A DNA stretch of 64,000 nucleotides from Klebsiella pneumoniae (GTDB lineage Bacteria; Pseudomonadota; Gammaproteobacteria; Steroidobacterales; Steroidobacteraceae), in NCBI GenBank assembly GCA_945873095.1, contig CAMCBU010000002.1:1-64000 (forward strand). The letters run 5' to 3'. Below the pieces are notes generated by a model. It was given only the letters and a program-made list of their open reading frames with translations, made no database searches and was not told where the DNA came from. This document shows positions 56,228-64,000 of this stretch, piece by piece (the stretch's first letter is position 1; each line of letters opens with the position of its first letter). The translations under genes were made by a program, and so were the position numbers.

Positions 56228-57604
56228 TTACGACTCCGCCTCGTCGGTGACAGAGCGAAAATCGACCCCCAAAGATCGCAATTTTCGATAGAGGTGGGTG
56301 CGCTCCATGCCGACGCGCTTGGCGAGCTGCCCGACTTTGCCGTGACACAGCAGCAGTTGCTGCTGCAGGTAGGCGCGCTCGAAATGCTCGCGCGCCTCAC
56401 GCAAGCTCAACGCCAAGAGATCTTGTTTCACCAGCGTCTCTGCCGGCGGCGCTGCCTGATTGAGCTCGTATTCGATGTCGGCCAAAGAAATCTCCTCGGG
56501 GCCCCCACGCACGAGCAAGCGACGGACGAGGTTGCGCAATTCCTGCACATTGCCGGGCCAAGGATAATTGCGCAGTCGGTTCTGGGCTGCCACGCCAAAG
56601 CGACGGAAGGTCAAGCCTTCCATTTCGACCAGTCGGTCCACCTGTTGGCGCAACAGCTCTGGGACATCCTCGGCGTATTCGCGCAGCGGCGGCACACGCG
56701 CGACGATGCGATCAAGATGCGACAACAGATCGCGACGCGTCGAGCCGACCGCACCGTCGACGGTCTGTTCGATCCCGGGATGCGCGGAGCTGACCACTCG
56801 GGCGCGGAACGGTCGATCATGGCTCTCGCCCAACGGCCGGTAATGACCCGTCTCGAGGACGCCCAACAAAACCCGCTGCGCCGCCGGCGGCAAATCACCG
56901 AGTTCGCTGATAAAGAGCGTGCCATCGCCGACCCGGTCGAAAATCCCCGCTGCGCCACCCCCGGCTGAAGTCCGTCCGAGCAGAGCCTCCTCGGCATCGA
57001 GGTCGCGCAAACTGCTGGCGACCAAGACGACGAAGGGCGAACTCGGGCTCGACCCCTGTTCGTGCACGTAGCGCGCGAAGGTCTCGCGCCCACTGCCGCG
57101 CTCCCCGAGCAGCAACACCGAGTTGCGGCCGGATGCCACTGCGGCTAATTCGTGTCTGAGTTGCTGCACGACACGGCTCTTGCCGACCGGCACGGCAACA
57201 CCGCCGAGCAGGCGCTGGGCACCGCGGGATTTTCGGGCGCTCTCGAGACCTCGCTCGACCGTTCGCAACAACTTGGCCAACGATAACGGCTTCTCGACGA
57301 AATCGAGTGCGCCGAGTCGCGTCGCCTCGACCGCGGTTTCCACCGTGCCGTGCCCCGACATCATGACGATGGGACAGGAGCCGTTCCCAGCCGCCATCCA
57401 CTCGCGCAGCAACGTGATGCCATCGACATCGGGCATCCAGATATCGAGCAAAATCAACTCGGGAGAAAACGACCCCCGGAGCTGACGTGCCTCGCTCGCG
57501 TTGGCAGCGACGGCGACGTCATAGCCTTCATCGGTGAGAATTTCTTTCACGAGAGTCCGGATATCGGCCTCGTCGTCGACCACGAGTATGCGTGCTGAGC
57601 TCAT
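56228..57604 (-). CDS. NtrX-like response regulator with degenerate AAA+ domain
   Basis: The 458-residue protein has a receiver domain (DD near residue 10-11, phospho-acceptor Asp54 in LILLDIWMPDVDGIT), an AAA+ domain and a Fis-type helix-turn-helix (GKVGQLAKRVGMERTHLYRKLRSLGV). The AAA+ motifs are altered: Walker A reads GERGSGRE (Arg replaces Lys), Walker B is GTLFISELGDLP (Ser replaces the Asp of LDE), and the GAFTGA loop that contacts sigma-54 is absent (LLGRTSAGGGAAGIFDRV). It is unlikely to be an active sigma-54 enhancer-binding ATPase. It follows ntrY with a four-base overlap. Confidence 0.85.
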   Translation of the reverse strand: MSSARILVVDDEADIRTLVKEILTDEGYDVAVAANASEARQLRGSFSPELILLDIWMPDVDGITLLREWMAAGNGSCPIVMMSGHGTVETAVEATRLGALDFVEKPLSLAKLLRTVERGLESARKSRGAQRLLGGVAVPVGKSRVVQQLRHELAAVASGRNSVLLLGERGSGRETFARYVHEQGSSPSSPFVVLVASSLRDLDAEEALLGRTSAGGGAAGIFDRVGDGTLFISELGDLPPAAQRVLLGVLETGHYRPLGESHDRPFRARVVSSAHPGIEQTVDGAVGSTRRDLLSHLDRIVARVPPLREYAEDVPELLRQQVDRLVEMEGLTFRRFGVAAQNRLRNYPWPGNVQELRNLVRRLLVRGGPEEISLADIEYELNQAAPPAETLVKQDLLALSLREAREHFERAYLQQQLLLCHGKVGQLAKRVGMERTHLYRKLRSLGVDFRSVTDEAES

Positions 57605-59847
57605 GCCCGCTCCCTCCGAATGTCAGTTCGCCGCTCACGGGCTGCGGTCGACCGAGATTTGTCTCCAAATGGCAACATAACACGGACTCGGGCGCCACCC
57701 GCAGTCGGGTTGTCGGCCTCGATGACCCCGCCGTGGTCTTCGACGATCTTGCGCACGATCGCCAGACCCAACCCGGTACCGCGCGGCTTGCTCGAGACGT
57801 AAGGGTCGAAGATCCGTCCGAGGATCTCGGGGTGAAAGCCCGGACCGTTGTCCGTCACGGTCAGCAGCGCAACCGGCACCCCTTCGCGCTCACCGATACC
57901 GCTCTGCAGTTCGATGCGCGCGGTGGCGACGCCCTCGACTGCCTCGATGGCATTCGTGAGCAAATTGTTGAGCACCTGCCGGATGCGCGCTCTATCGCCG
58001 AGTATGAGCTCCAGCCCGCCGTCAAACCGGCTCTGTATGTCGATGTGGTCCTGCTCGGCGCGATACAAGTCGACCACCTCACCTGCCAATTGATTGAGGT
58101 CAAACAGATCGAACTTCATCGCCGGTGCGCGCGCGTACTCGCTGAAATCATTGACCATCTGCTTCATGGCTTCGACTTGCTGCACGATCGTGTGGGTTGA
58201 GCGCTCGAGCAAATCGGCCTCATCCCCGGTCAACTGCGGCAAGACTTTACGACGCAGTCGCTCAGCGGACAGCTGTATCGGCGTCAATGGGTTTTTGATC
58301 TCGTGCGCCAATCGCCGCGCCACCTCGCCCCAAGCCGCCTCGCGTTGGACTTGCAACAGACGCGTCACGTCGTCGAAGACGATCACGTAGTTCAGAGTCT
58401 CATCGACCGCTTGCGGCAGACGAACACAGGCACTCGCGAGAAACCGCGGGCCGCCCGAACCACCGCCCCGCAACTCGAGCTGCTCGCGCCACTCGGCGCG
58501 GCCTGCAGCGAAACGAGCCCGTATATCGTCGAAGAACGGCTTGGCGATACCCTCATCGCCGACGAGATCGGGCAAAGATTTCCCGATCATCGCCGTGAGA
58601 TCGACCCCGAGTATCGCATCGGCAGCTGCGTTGGCTCGCTGCAATACCAAGTCTCGATCGACGGTGATGACGCCGGTGGATAAGCGCGCGAGGATCACCG
58701 CGAGTCGTTCGCGCTCTCGATCGGTCGCGGCACGGCTGCTCTCGGTTTCCTCTCGGGCACGCCGCAGACGCTTGGTCATGTCGTTGAAAGACTGCACGAG
58801 AAAGCCCATCTCGTCGTGCGAACTCAGCGGCACACGGGTTGCAAAATCTCCTTTGGCTACAGCGCGAGTACCCGCCATCAAGTCTTGCACCGGCTTGAAC
58901 AACACCTCGGCCGAATAGATCGCACCGTAAATGGCTCCGAGCAAGGTGACGAGCAACACCATCGTCAGCGTCAAACTGAAGCTGTATTTGAGCGGCTCTC
59001 GTAACGCCGCCAGATCACCGTATTGAGAGAACGAACGCTGCACCGCGTCGGTCAACTCGGCGAACTGGCGCGGCAGGTCATGGGTGACGACGACGAAGCG
59101 GGCTCCACCAGGAAGCGCCACCGCACCCGGCAACAATGCGGCCGTCCGGATCACGTAGCCTGAATCACCCGCGGGCTCCAAACTGACGTAACTACGCCCA
59201 GCGATGACTTGTCGGACGAGCTCAGCCGACGGTCGCTCCGGCAAAGAATCGGGTACCGAACGGCTGCTCGCACCGATGATTCGTTCGTAACGACCGTATA
59301 AAACGAGCTCCGCGGCATCCGTGCGTCGCAGCTCCTCGTCCATGGCAACCAGCATCGCGCCGGATGACGACGCAGTCGAAAGCCGTTGCGCGAACCGCTC
59401 CGTCCGCTCCGACTGCTCGCGCATGCGCAAATCGAGCGCCGCACGCGAGAGTACAACGGCATCGTCGAGACTTTGCCTGATTTCGACTTGAAACCAACTA
59501 TCGATGCCGCGATTGAGAAATTGCAGCGAAAAAACGTAAACCGACAGCAGCGGCAACGCGACGAGTGCGCCGAAGACCAACACGGTTCGAGCGGTCAGAC
59601 GCGAACCGGGTACTCCGCTGCGATAGGCTCGGATGAGTTGGACCGTCTTGCGAATCAACATCGCAAGCAGCGCGATCACACCGATGGCGCTTGCCAACAA
59701 GATCCACGGTTGCCATCGGCCGAATTGCGCCGAGTTTTGCGCCGACAAAAAAAGTGCCGTCAACGCACCAAACACCAACAGTGACCAAAGAGTCACCGTC
59801 AGCAAAGATCGATGGCGTTTCAGCGCGGCAACGACCACGAGTACCAC
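57601..59847 (-). CDS. NtrY-like sensor histidine kinase
   Basis: The 748-residue membrane kinase has two N-terminal membrane segments plus one near residue 90, an extracytoplasmic region (about 110-290), another membrane helix (LTLTMVLLVTLLGAIYGAIYSAEVLF), a HAMP domain, a PAS domain (about 390-490), and the kinase core: H-box AWGEVARRLAHEIKNPLTPIQLSAERL (phospho-His near residue 515), N-box VLNNLLTNAIEAVEG, and G-boxes DNGPGFHPEILGRIFDPYVSSKPRGTGLGLAIV. It matches NtrY in domain order. It pairs with the response regulator downstream, and the DUF4390 gene upstream overlaps its start by 28 bases. Confidence 0.92.
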   Translation of the reverse strand: MVLVVVAALKRHRSLLTVTLWSLLVFGALTALFLSAQNSAQFGRWQPWILLASAIGVIALLAMLIRKTVQLIRAYRSGVPGSRLTARTVLVFGALVALPLLSVYVFSLQFLNRGIDSWFQVEIRQSLDDAVVLSRAALDLRMREQSERTERFAQRLSTASSSGAMLVAMDEELRRTDAAELVLYGRYERIIGASSRSVPDSLPERPSAELVRQVIAGRSYVSLEPAGDSGYVIRTAALLPGAVALPGGARFVVVTHDLPRQFAELTDAVQRSFSQYGDLAALREPLKYSFSLTLTMVLLVTLLGAIYGAIYSAEVLFKPVQDLMAGTRAVAKGDFATRVPLSSHDEMGFLVQSFNDMTKRLRRAREETESSRAATDRERERLAVILARLSTGVITVDRDLVLQRANAAADAILGVDLTAMIGKSLPDLVGDEGIAKPFFDDIRARFAAGRAEWREQLELRGGGSGGPRFLASACVRLPQAVDETLNYVIVFDDVTRLLQVQREAAWGEVARRLAHEIKNPLTPIQLSAERLRRKVLPQLTGDEADLLERSTHTIVQQVEAMKQMVNDFSEYARAPAMKFDLFDLNQLAGEVVDLYRAEQDHIDIQSRFDGGLELILGDRARIRQVLNNLLTNAIEAVEGVATARIELQSGIGEREGVPVALLTVTDNGPGFHPEILGRIFDPYVSSKPRGTGLGLAIVRKIVEDHGGVIEADNPTAGGARVRVMLPFGDKSRSTAARERRTDIRRERA

Positions 59848-60461
59848 TCGCTTCGACGTTGCCAGTCGTCGGACCAGAACATCAGCGCACGCAGTGCATC
59901 GGTGAGACGCCCGCGGCGGACGACAGCGCGAACATTGACAAAATAATCGCCGCTCTCAGCGACCTGTGCCGAAACGAGTATGGGCCACCCGTCGACTTTT
60001 CCGAGATCGGCGAGCGCCTCCTCGAAACTCGCGAACGAGTGCGTCTCGACCAAGCCGCGCGGATCTTTGACCAGATAACGCTCACTGACGGAGTGATAAC
60101 TGAGTTCACGTCGCAGACTGAGATTGACGACGCTTGCCGCTATCCAAAAACGCCGCTCACGCGTCACTTCGAGATCCACGTCGTAAAACAGTGAGACCCC
60201 TTCCTGCAGCGCGCGACGGTCCTCGTTGCTCATCGGATAGCGAACCCGAACCTGCAGCTGGTAGACACCGTTGACCACATTGACGAAACCCGATTGGATT
60301 TCGAGTGCGTCATTTTCGAGTGCAGCACTGCTCGGTGCAACGACGGGCTGCGCCGACGCTCGTCCGGAAAACGAGCTCGACAGCACCATCGTCACCATCA
60401 CGATGGCGAGCCGTGCGAGCACGGTGCGCATATGTCGGCAGATGGCATGACCTATCGTCAT
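59820..60461 (-). CDS. DUF4390 protein, exported
   Basis: ATG 60461 overlaps the rsmB stop by four bases (213 residues; the track's earlier start reads through rsmB). A signal peptide (LARLAIVMVTMVLSSSFSGRASA) precedes the DUF4390 domain, with QVRVRYPMSNEDRRALQEGVSLFYDVDLEVTRERRFWI and GYFVNVRAVVRRGRLTDALRALMFWSDDWQ-type ending. The DUF4390 family commonly precedes ntrY in gammaproteobacteria and may affect the sensor. Its 3' end overlaps ntrY by 28 bases. Confidence 0.88.
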   Translation of the reverse strand: MTIGHAICRHMRTVLARLAIVMVTMVLSSSFSGRASAQPVVAPSSAALENDALEIQSGFVNVVNGVYQLQVRVRYPMSNEDRRALQEGVSLFYDVDLEVTRERRFWIAASVVNLSLRRELSYHSVSERYLVKDPRGLVETHSFASFEEALADLGKVDGWPILVSAQVAESGDYFVNVRAVVRRGRLTDALRALMFWSDDWQRRSEWYSWSLPR

Positions 60462-61795
60462 CGCAAGCCCCTGTAACCGAGGCAAGCATAATAAAAACCG
60501 TCTGTCCCCGCTGCGCTTCCGGGCAGTAACTGCACACCGCAGGCCTGCCGGATGGCGCCAGGCGGTAACGCTACGCCGCTTGGCCATGGCAGTGCCTCGA
60601 GCTCCGGATGACCGGCGAGGAATGCCCGTACGACGTGTTCGTTTTCTTCGGGTAGCACCGAGCAGGTCGAATAGACGAGTCGCCCGCCAGTCGTAAGCTT
60701 GGTGAAGCATTGCTCGAGCAGGCGACGCTGCAAACGCGCGAGATGCTCGATATCTTCGGCCCGTCTCAATAATTTGATGTCCGGATGGCGGCGGATGACA
60801 CCCGTCGATGAGCATGGAGCATCGAGCAAAATTCGATCGAAAACGGTTTCATCGGCAAGCGCATCGCTACGCGAGAGATCACGCACCAACACCCGCGCCT
60901 CGGCACCGATGCGCTCGATGGTGCCTCTGACCAGCGCCAAGCGCTCTGCGTCGATATCGATGGCGAGCAGATCGACTTTGGGCTGCAGCTGCAGAATATG
61001 CGCGGTTTTCCCACCCGGTGCAGCACAGGCATCGAGAACGCGCTGCCCCGGCGCCAGATCAAGCAAATGCGCTGCGAGCTGCGAGCCGGCGTCCTGCACG
61101 GACACCCGCCCGGCATCGAAGCCCGGTAGCGTCGAAACCGCGACCGCATGCTCGAGCTGCAGCGCTTCGGCTGACCACTCGACCGATTCCGCACTTCGCC
61201 CCGTACCGGCAAGCTCGCGGCGATATTCTTCGCGCGCATGGGTTGCGAACGGCGCGACTCGCAACGTCATCGGCGGATGTTGATTGTTGGCGACGAAGAT
61301 AGCGTCGGCCGCGCCCGGCCAAGCAGCGCGGACGCACTGCACGAACCAATCAGGATGCGCGTGGCGCGCAGCCGGATCGACATCCACCGCGGTCAACAAA
61401 GATTCACGCTCGCGAACGAAGCGGCGTAATACCGCATTCACGAAGCCGGTCGCGCGCGGTAAGCCGAGCGCTCTGGCGGCATCGACGGCTAGATGGACGC
61501 TCACCTCGGGCGCACCACGCGAGTGCTCGATCTGATGCGCAGCGGTGATCAGGAGCGCACGCAACTGCGGATCGACATCGCTCGCGGGGCGCGCAACCAA
61601 CGCCGCGACGGCCGGCGCGAGACGCAGATACCAGCGCAAGGTGCCAAGCGCAATCGCGCGCACCGCGGCACGATCTTGGCGAGACTCCGCCTCTAGCAGC
61701 GCCACATCAGCCGATCGACCCTCGTGGGCCACGGTACTGACGGCACGCACGGCGGCAGCGAGCGTCGCCGCTCCGGGGGCCAACTCAGACTTCAT
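60458..61795 (-). CDS. rsmB: 16S rRNA (cytosine967-C5)-methyltransferase
   Basis: RsmB methylates C967 of 16S rRNA. The 445-residue protein has an N-terminal NusB-like helical domain (residues 1-140), then a SAM methyltransferase domain with motif I DACAAPGGKTAHILQL, motif IV DAPCSSTGVIRRHPDIK (catalytic cysteine) and motif VI LVYSTCSVLPEENEHVV (second cysteine). It overlaps fmt by four bases and the DUF4390 gene by four, forming a coupled minus-strand cluster. Confidence 0.96.
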   Translation of the reverse strand: MKSELAPGAATLAAAVRAVSTVAHEGRSADVALLEAESRQDRAAVRAIALGTLRWYLRLAPAVAALVARPASDVDPQLRALLITAAHQIEHSRGAPEVSVHLAVDAARALGLPRATGFVNAVLRRFVRERESLLTAVDVDPAARHAHPDWFVQCVRAAWPGAADAIFVANNQHPPMTLRVAPFATHAREEYRRELAGTGRSAESVEWSAEALQLEHAVAVSTLPGFDAGRVSVQDAGSQLAAHLLDLAPGQRVLDACAAPGGKTAHILQLQPKVDLLAIDIDAERLALVRGTIERIGAEARVLVRDLSRSDALADETVFDRILLDAPCSSTGVIRRHPDIKLLRRAEDIEHLARLQRRLLEQCFTKLTTGGRLVYSTCSVLPEENEHVVRAFLAGHPELEALPWPSGVALPPGAIRQACGVQLLPGSAAGTDGFYYACLGYRGLR

Positions 61796-62742
61796 GAAAA
61801 CTGCTCCGTCGCCGCGGTGAATCCGCGTGGAATGCCGTTGAGAAACTCGGTCGCGGTCACGCTGCGTTTACCGGCTCGTTGCAGCTCGGTGATCGCAAGG
61901 CAGCCCTCGCCGCAGGCTATTTGCAGAGCACCATCGGCCACAGCGACCCAAGTTCCAGGTGCAACAGCCGGCGCGGTGCTCGGCTCGTTCGCAAGCGGGT
62001 GCGCGCGATGGATGCGTACGATCTCCTCTCGCCACACGGTCTCTGCAACCGGCCAAGCCTTGAAGGCGCGAATGAGCCGATCGATCGCAACCGCGCTCTG
62101 CTGCCAATTGATACGTGCTTCGCGCTTGTCGATCTTGCGGGCGTACGTGGCGCCGATTGCAGGCTGTGCGATCGGCCGTGATTGACCTGAGGCCACGAGC
62201 GTCAACGTTTCGAGCAGAGCGTCGGCACCGACGACGCCGAGCTTGTCCTGCAACGATAACGCGTCGTCTTGATCGTCGATGACCACACGGCGCTGTAACC
62301 ACATCGGTCCGGTATCGAGACCCGCATCCATCTGCATGAGGGTCACGCCCGTTTCCGTATCCCCCTCGAGTATCGCTCGCTGGATCGGCGCTGCACCGCG
62401 CCACCGCGGCAGCAAAGAGGCGTGAATGTTGATGCAACCGTACTTTGGAATCGACAAGGCTTCGGGCGGCAGAATCAGACCGTAGGCCACCACCACCAAA
62501 ACATCGGGCTGCCAACGGCGCAACGACTCGCGCCCCTCCTCGGTGCGTAGCGACGATGGTTGACCGACTTCGTAGCCACGCTGGATCGAAAATTCTTTGA
62601 CGACACTCGGTGTCAATTTTCGTCCGCGCCCGGCTGGCCGATCCGGCTGCGTCAAAACGCCGACGATTTGATGGGGGGAGTCAGCGAGTGCAGCCAAAGG
62701 CGGCAACGCGAAAGCCGGCGTCCCGGCGAAAGCAATACGCAT
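61792..62742 (-). CDS. fmt: Methionyl-tRNA formyltransferase
   Basis: Fmt formylates initiator Met-tRNA. The 316-residue protein has the formyltransferase fold with MRIAFAGTPAFALPPL, LVVVAYGLILPPEALSIPKYGCINIHASLLPRWRGAAPIQRAIL (the SLLP motif, about residues 84-126) and DTGPMWLQ (about 144). The C-terminal tRNA-binding domain follows. It lies between def and rsmB in the standard order, overlapping rsmB by four bases; def ends 18 bases upstream of its start. Confidence 0.97.
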   Translation of the reverse strand: MRIAFAGTPAFALPPLAALADSPHQIVGVLTQPDRPAGRGRKLTPSVVKEFSIQRGYEVGQPSSLRTEEGRESLRRWQPDVLVVVAYGLILPPEALSIPKYGCINIHASLLPRWRGAAPIQRAILEGDTETGVTLMQMDAGLDTGPMWLQRRVVIDDQDDALSLQDKLGVVGADALLETLTLVASGQSRPIAQPAIGATYARKIDKREARINWQQSAVAIDRLIRAFKAWPVAETVWREEIVRIHRAHPLANEPSTAPAVAPGTWVAVADGALQIACGEGCLAITELQRAGKRSVTATEFLNGIPRGFTAATEQFS

Positions 62743-62760
62743 GGGAGAGTTCGGCGCGCG

Positions 62761-63309
62761 TCAGCGCGCACCGGCTCCGGCCGGTACCTTGTCGGCTCCC
62801 GTACGATCCGCACGGTCACGCTGGGTCTTCTCCAGCTTGCGTCGAATGCGATCGCGCTTCAGAACGGAGAGATAATCGACGAACAGCTTGCCCTCGAGAT
62901 GATCCATCTCGTGCTGCAAGCAGACGGCAGCGAGACCCGTCAAGTCACGCTCGAAGGTGATGCCGTGTCGATCTTGAGCGCGGACCGTGATTCTTTGGGC
63001 GCGCTCGATGTCGTCAAAAAAACCCGGCACCGAGAGACAGCCCTCCTGCATCACACCCACCTCCTCGCGAGCGAGGATCTCGGGATTGACGAAAATCAAC
63101 GGTTCGCTGTGGTCCTCGGTCACATCCATAACGAGCAGACGACGATGTACGTTCACCTGCGAGGCCGCAAGACCGATGCCCGGTGCGGCATACATCGTCT
63201 CGAGCATGTCATCGACCAGTTTCGCGAGTGCCGCGTCGAAGAGCGTCACCGGCTCCGCACGAGTGCGCAGCCGCGGGTCGGGAAATTCCAATATCGATAG
63301 CAAGGCCAT
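62761..63309 (-). CDS. def: Peptide deformylase
   Basis: Def removes the formyl group from new proteins. The 182-residue enzyme has the three motifs of metal-dependent deformylases: [10 protein letters not shown] (motif 1), EGCLSVPG (motif 2) and [14 protein letters not shown] (motif 3, HExxH). Length is normal, with an extra charged tail ([21 protein letters not shown]). It is first in the def-fmt-rsmB cluster. The divergent dprA gene begins 106 bases away. Confidence 0.96.
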   Translation of the reverse strand: MALLSILEFPDPRLRTRAEPVTLFDAALAKLVDDMLETMYAAPGIGLAASQVNVHRRLLVMDVTEDHSEPLIFVNPEILAREEVGVMQEGCLSVPGFFDDIERAQRITVRAQDRHGITFERDLTGLAAVCLQHEMDHLEGKLFVDYLSVLKRDRIRRKLEKTQRDRADRTGADKVPAGAGAR

Positions 63310-63415
63310 GCGCCGTTACTCCGCTCAAGGTTGTTCGTGACGCGCAGTATATCAGCGCAGATTGCCATCAAATCCGGCGAGGCCTCGCCCAGCGCGCAAC
63401 CGTAAGGTCGGCCGC

Positions 63416-64000
63416 ATGCACGCACCCAACCTCATGGAACTCTGCCAATGGGCACGACTGCCCGGGATTCACGCCCGTCGCTGGCTGGCCGCCCGCGCAG
63501 CCGGCATCCAGTCGGTCGACGACGCTCGTCGGGCATCGCCGAGCCTTTGGCGGAGCCTCGGCTGGCCCGCCGCCACACAAAAAGCCCTCGCGAACCCGCC
63601 ACGCGCACCTCTCGACGACGACCTCGCCGCCATCGAGAAACTCGGTCTGCAACTGATCGCCGCCGACGACCCTCGCTACCCCGCTTTATTGCTGACCATC
63701 GAATACGCTCCGGCGGTTTTGTTCGTGCAAGGCGACCCGGCCGTCCTCGCGGCAGCGCAACTGGCCATGGTCGGTAGCCGTCATCCGACCGCGCTCGGCG
63801 AGCGCACTGCGCGCGACTTTGCGTTTCATTTTGCGGCTTTGGGTCTCGTGGTCACGAGCGGCCTCGCCCTTGGCATCGATGCCGCCGGGCATCGCGCTGC
63901 GCTGCTCGCGGGCGGCAAGACCGTCGCGGTCTGCGCTTGCGGCCTTGACCGCATCTACCCCGAGCGGCATCGCCAACTCGCTGCCGATATCGCGGCAGCC
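63416..64000 (+). CDS. dprA: DNA-processing protein DprA (partial, cut by the window edge)
   Basis: The reading frame is open at the right edge and therefore not in the ORF track. ATG 63416 follows AAGG and gives at least 195 residues. The N-terminal helical region precedes the Rossmann domain: LAMVGSRHPTALGERTARDFAFHFAALGLVVTSGLALGIDAAGHRAALLAGGKTVAVCACGLDRIYPERH. DprA (also Smf) binds single-stranded DNA and loads RecA in transformation. It is divergent from def. Confidence 0.95.
   Translation, partial: MHAPNLMELCQWARLPGIHARRWLAARAAGIQSVDDARRASPSLWRSLGWPAATQKALANPPRAPLDDDLAAIEKLGLQLIAADDPRYPALLLTIEYAPAVLFVQGDPAVLAAAQLAMVGSRHPTALGERTARDFAFHFAALGLVVTSGLALGIDAAGHRAALLAGGKTVAVCACGLDRIYPERHRQLAADIAAA

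Overview
The window is a high-GC, gene-dense stretch of a gammaproteobacterial chromosome. Lineage markers are gltBD, pntAB, tamAB, lpxL, priA-argS, an ntrYX pair, rsmB-fmt-def-dprA, an ExeA-type ATPase with SPOR proteins, and a large TonB-dependent receptor. The mix suggests a Xanthomonadales / Nevskiales / Steroidobacterales-like organism. That placement is inference from gene content only. I see no rRNA, tRNA, CRISPR array, insertion sequence or prophage.

Layout. 0-0.65 kb: ParD/ParE-type toxin-antitoxin pair with a palindromic operator. 0.65-5.3 kb: rpoH behind a perfect CIRCE element, convergent with a hotdog thioesterase and a deacetylase-fold enzyme, then an MFS transporter and an unknown protein. 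5.3-5.55 kb: a probable structured small RNA with promoter and intrinsic terminator. 5.6-11.7 kb: gltBD (minus strand). 11.8-12.5 kb: VapBC-type pair with a 21-bp operator. 12.5-18.7 kb: SDR, unknown protein, racemase-like protein, exported aldo/keto reductase, nucleoside hydrolase, PQQ dehydrogenase. 18.3-23.0 kb: minus-strand run with an unknown protein, ExeA-like ATPase, SPOR lipoprotein, YheT-like hydrolase and an ABC-2 exporter. 23.1-24.4 kb: two divergent genes that I read as FlhD-like (two tandem FlhD-like segments) and FlhC-like. 24.5-32.9 kb: nudC, TANGO2-like, tamA-tamB, DUF2238, flavoprotein. 32.9-37.2 kb: exported TPR protein and exported methyltransferase, an RCCR-like protein with a GNAT, and a periplasmic phosphodiesterase. 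37.3-44.4 kb (minus): TonB receptor, acs, lpxL-like, 5'-3' exonuclease, HNH nuclease. 44.5-48.6 kb: pntA-pntB and a TraB/GumN-like protein. 48.6-51.4 kb: two paralogous small winged-helix proteins (one ending in a long G/C homopolymer) and two EamA transporters. 51.4-56.2 kb: DnaA-box cluster, priA, argS, SPOR protein. 56.2-64 kb: minus-strand cluster def-fmt-rsmB-DUF4390-ntrY-ntrX, and dprA running off the right edge.

How the genes fit together. Much of the window is core physiology: nitrogen assimilation (gltBD, ntrYX), redox balance (pntAB, nudC), envelope biogenesis (tamAB, lpxL, SPOR proteins, ExeA), translation start and rRNA modification (fmt, def, rsmB), and replication restart and DNA uptake (priA, dprA). 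The most unusual item is the divergent FlhD-like/FlhC-like pair in a region without flagellar genes. In it the FlhD partner looks like a covalent dimer, and it is the likely first gene of an ABC-exporter operon. Other notable points are CIRCE control of rpoH, an NtrX-like regulator whose AAA+ motifs are degenerate and lack GAFTGA, a bacterial homologue of red chlorophyll catabolite reductase, and the small RNA next to gltD. Functions come from reading the translations. No database search was run.
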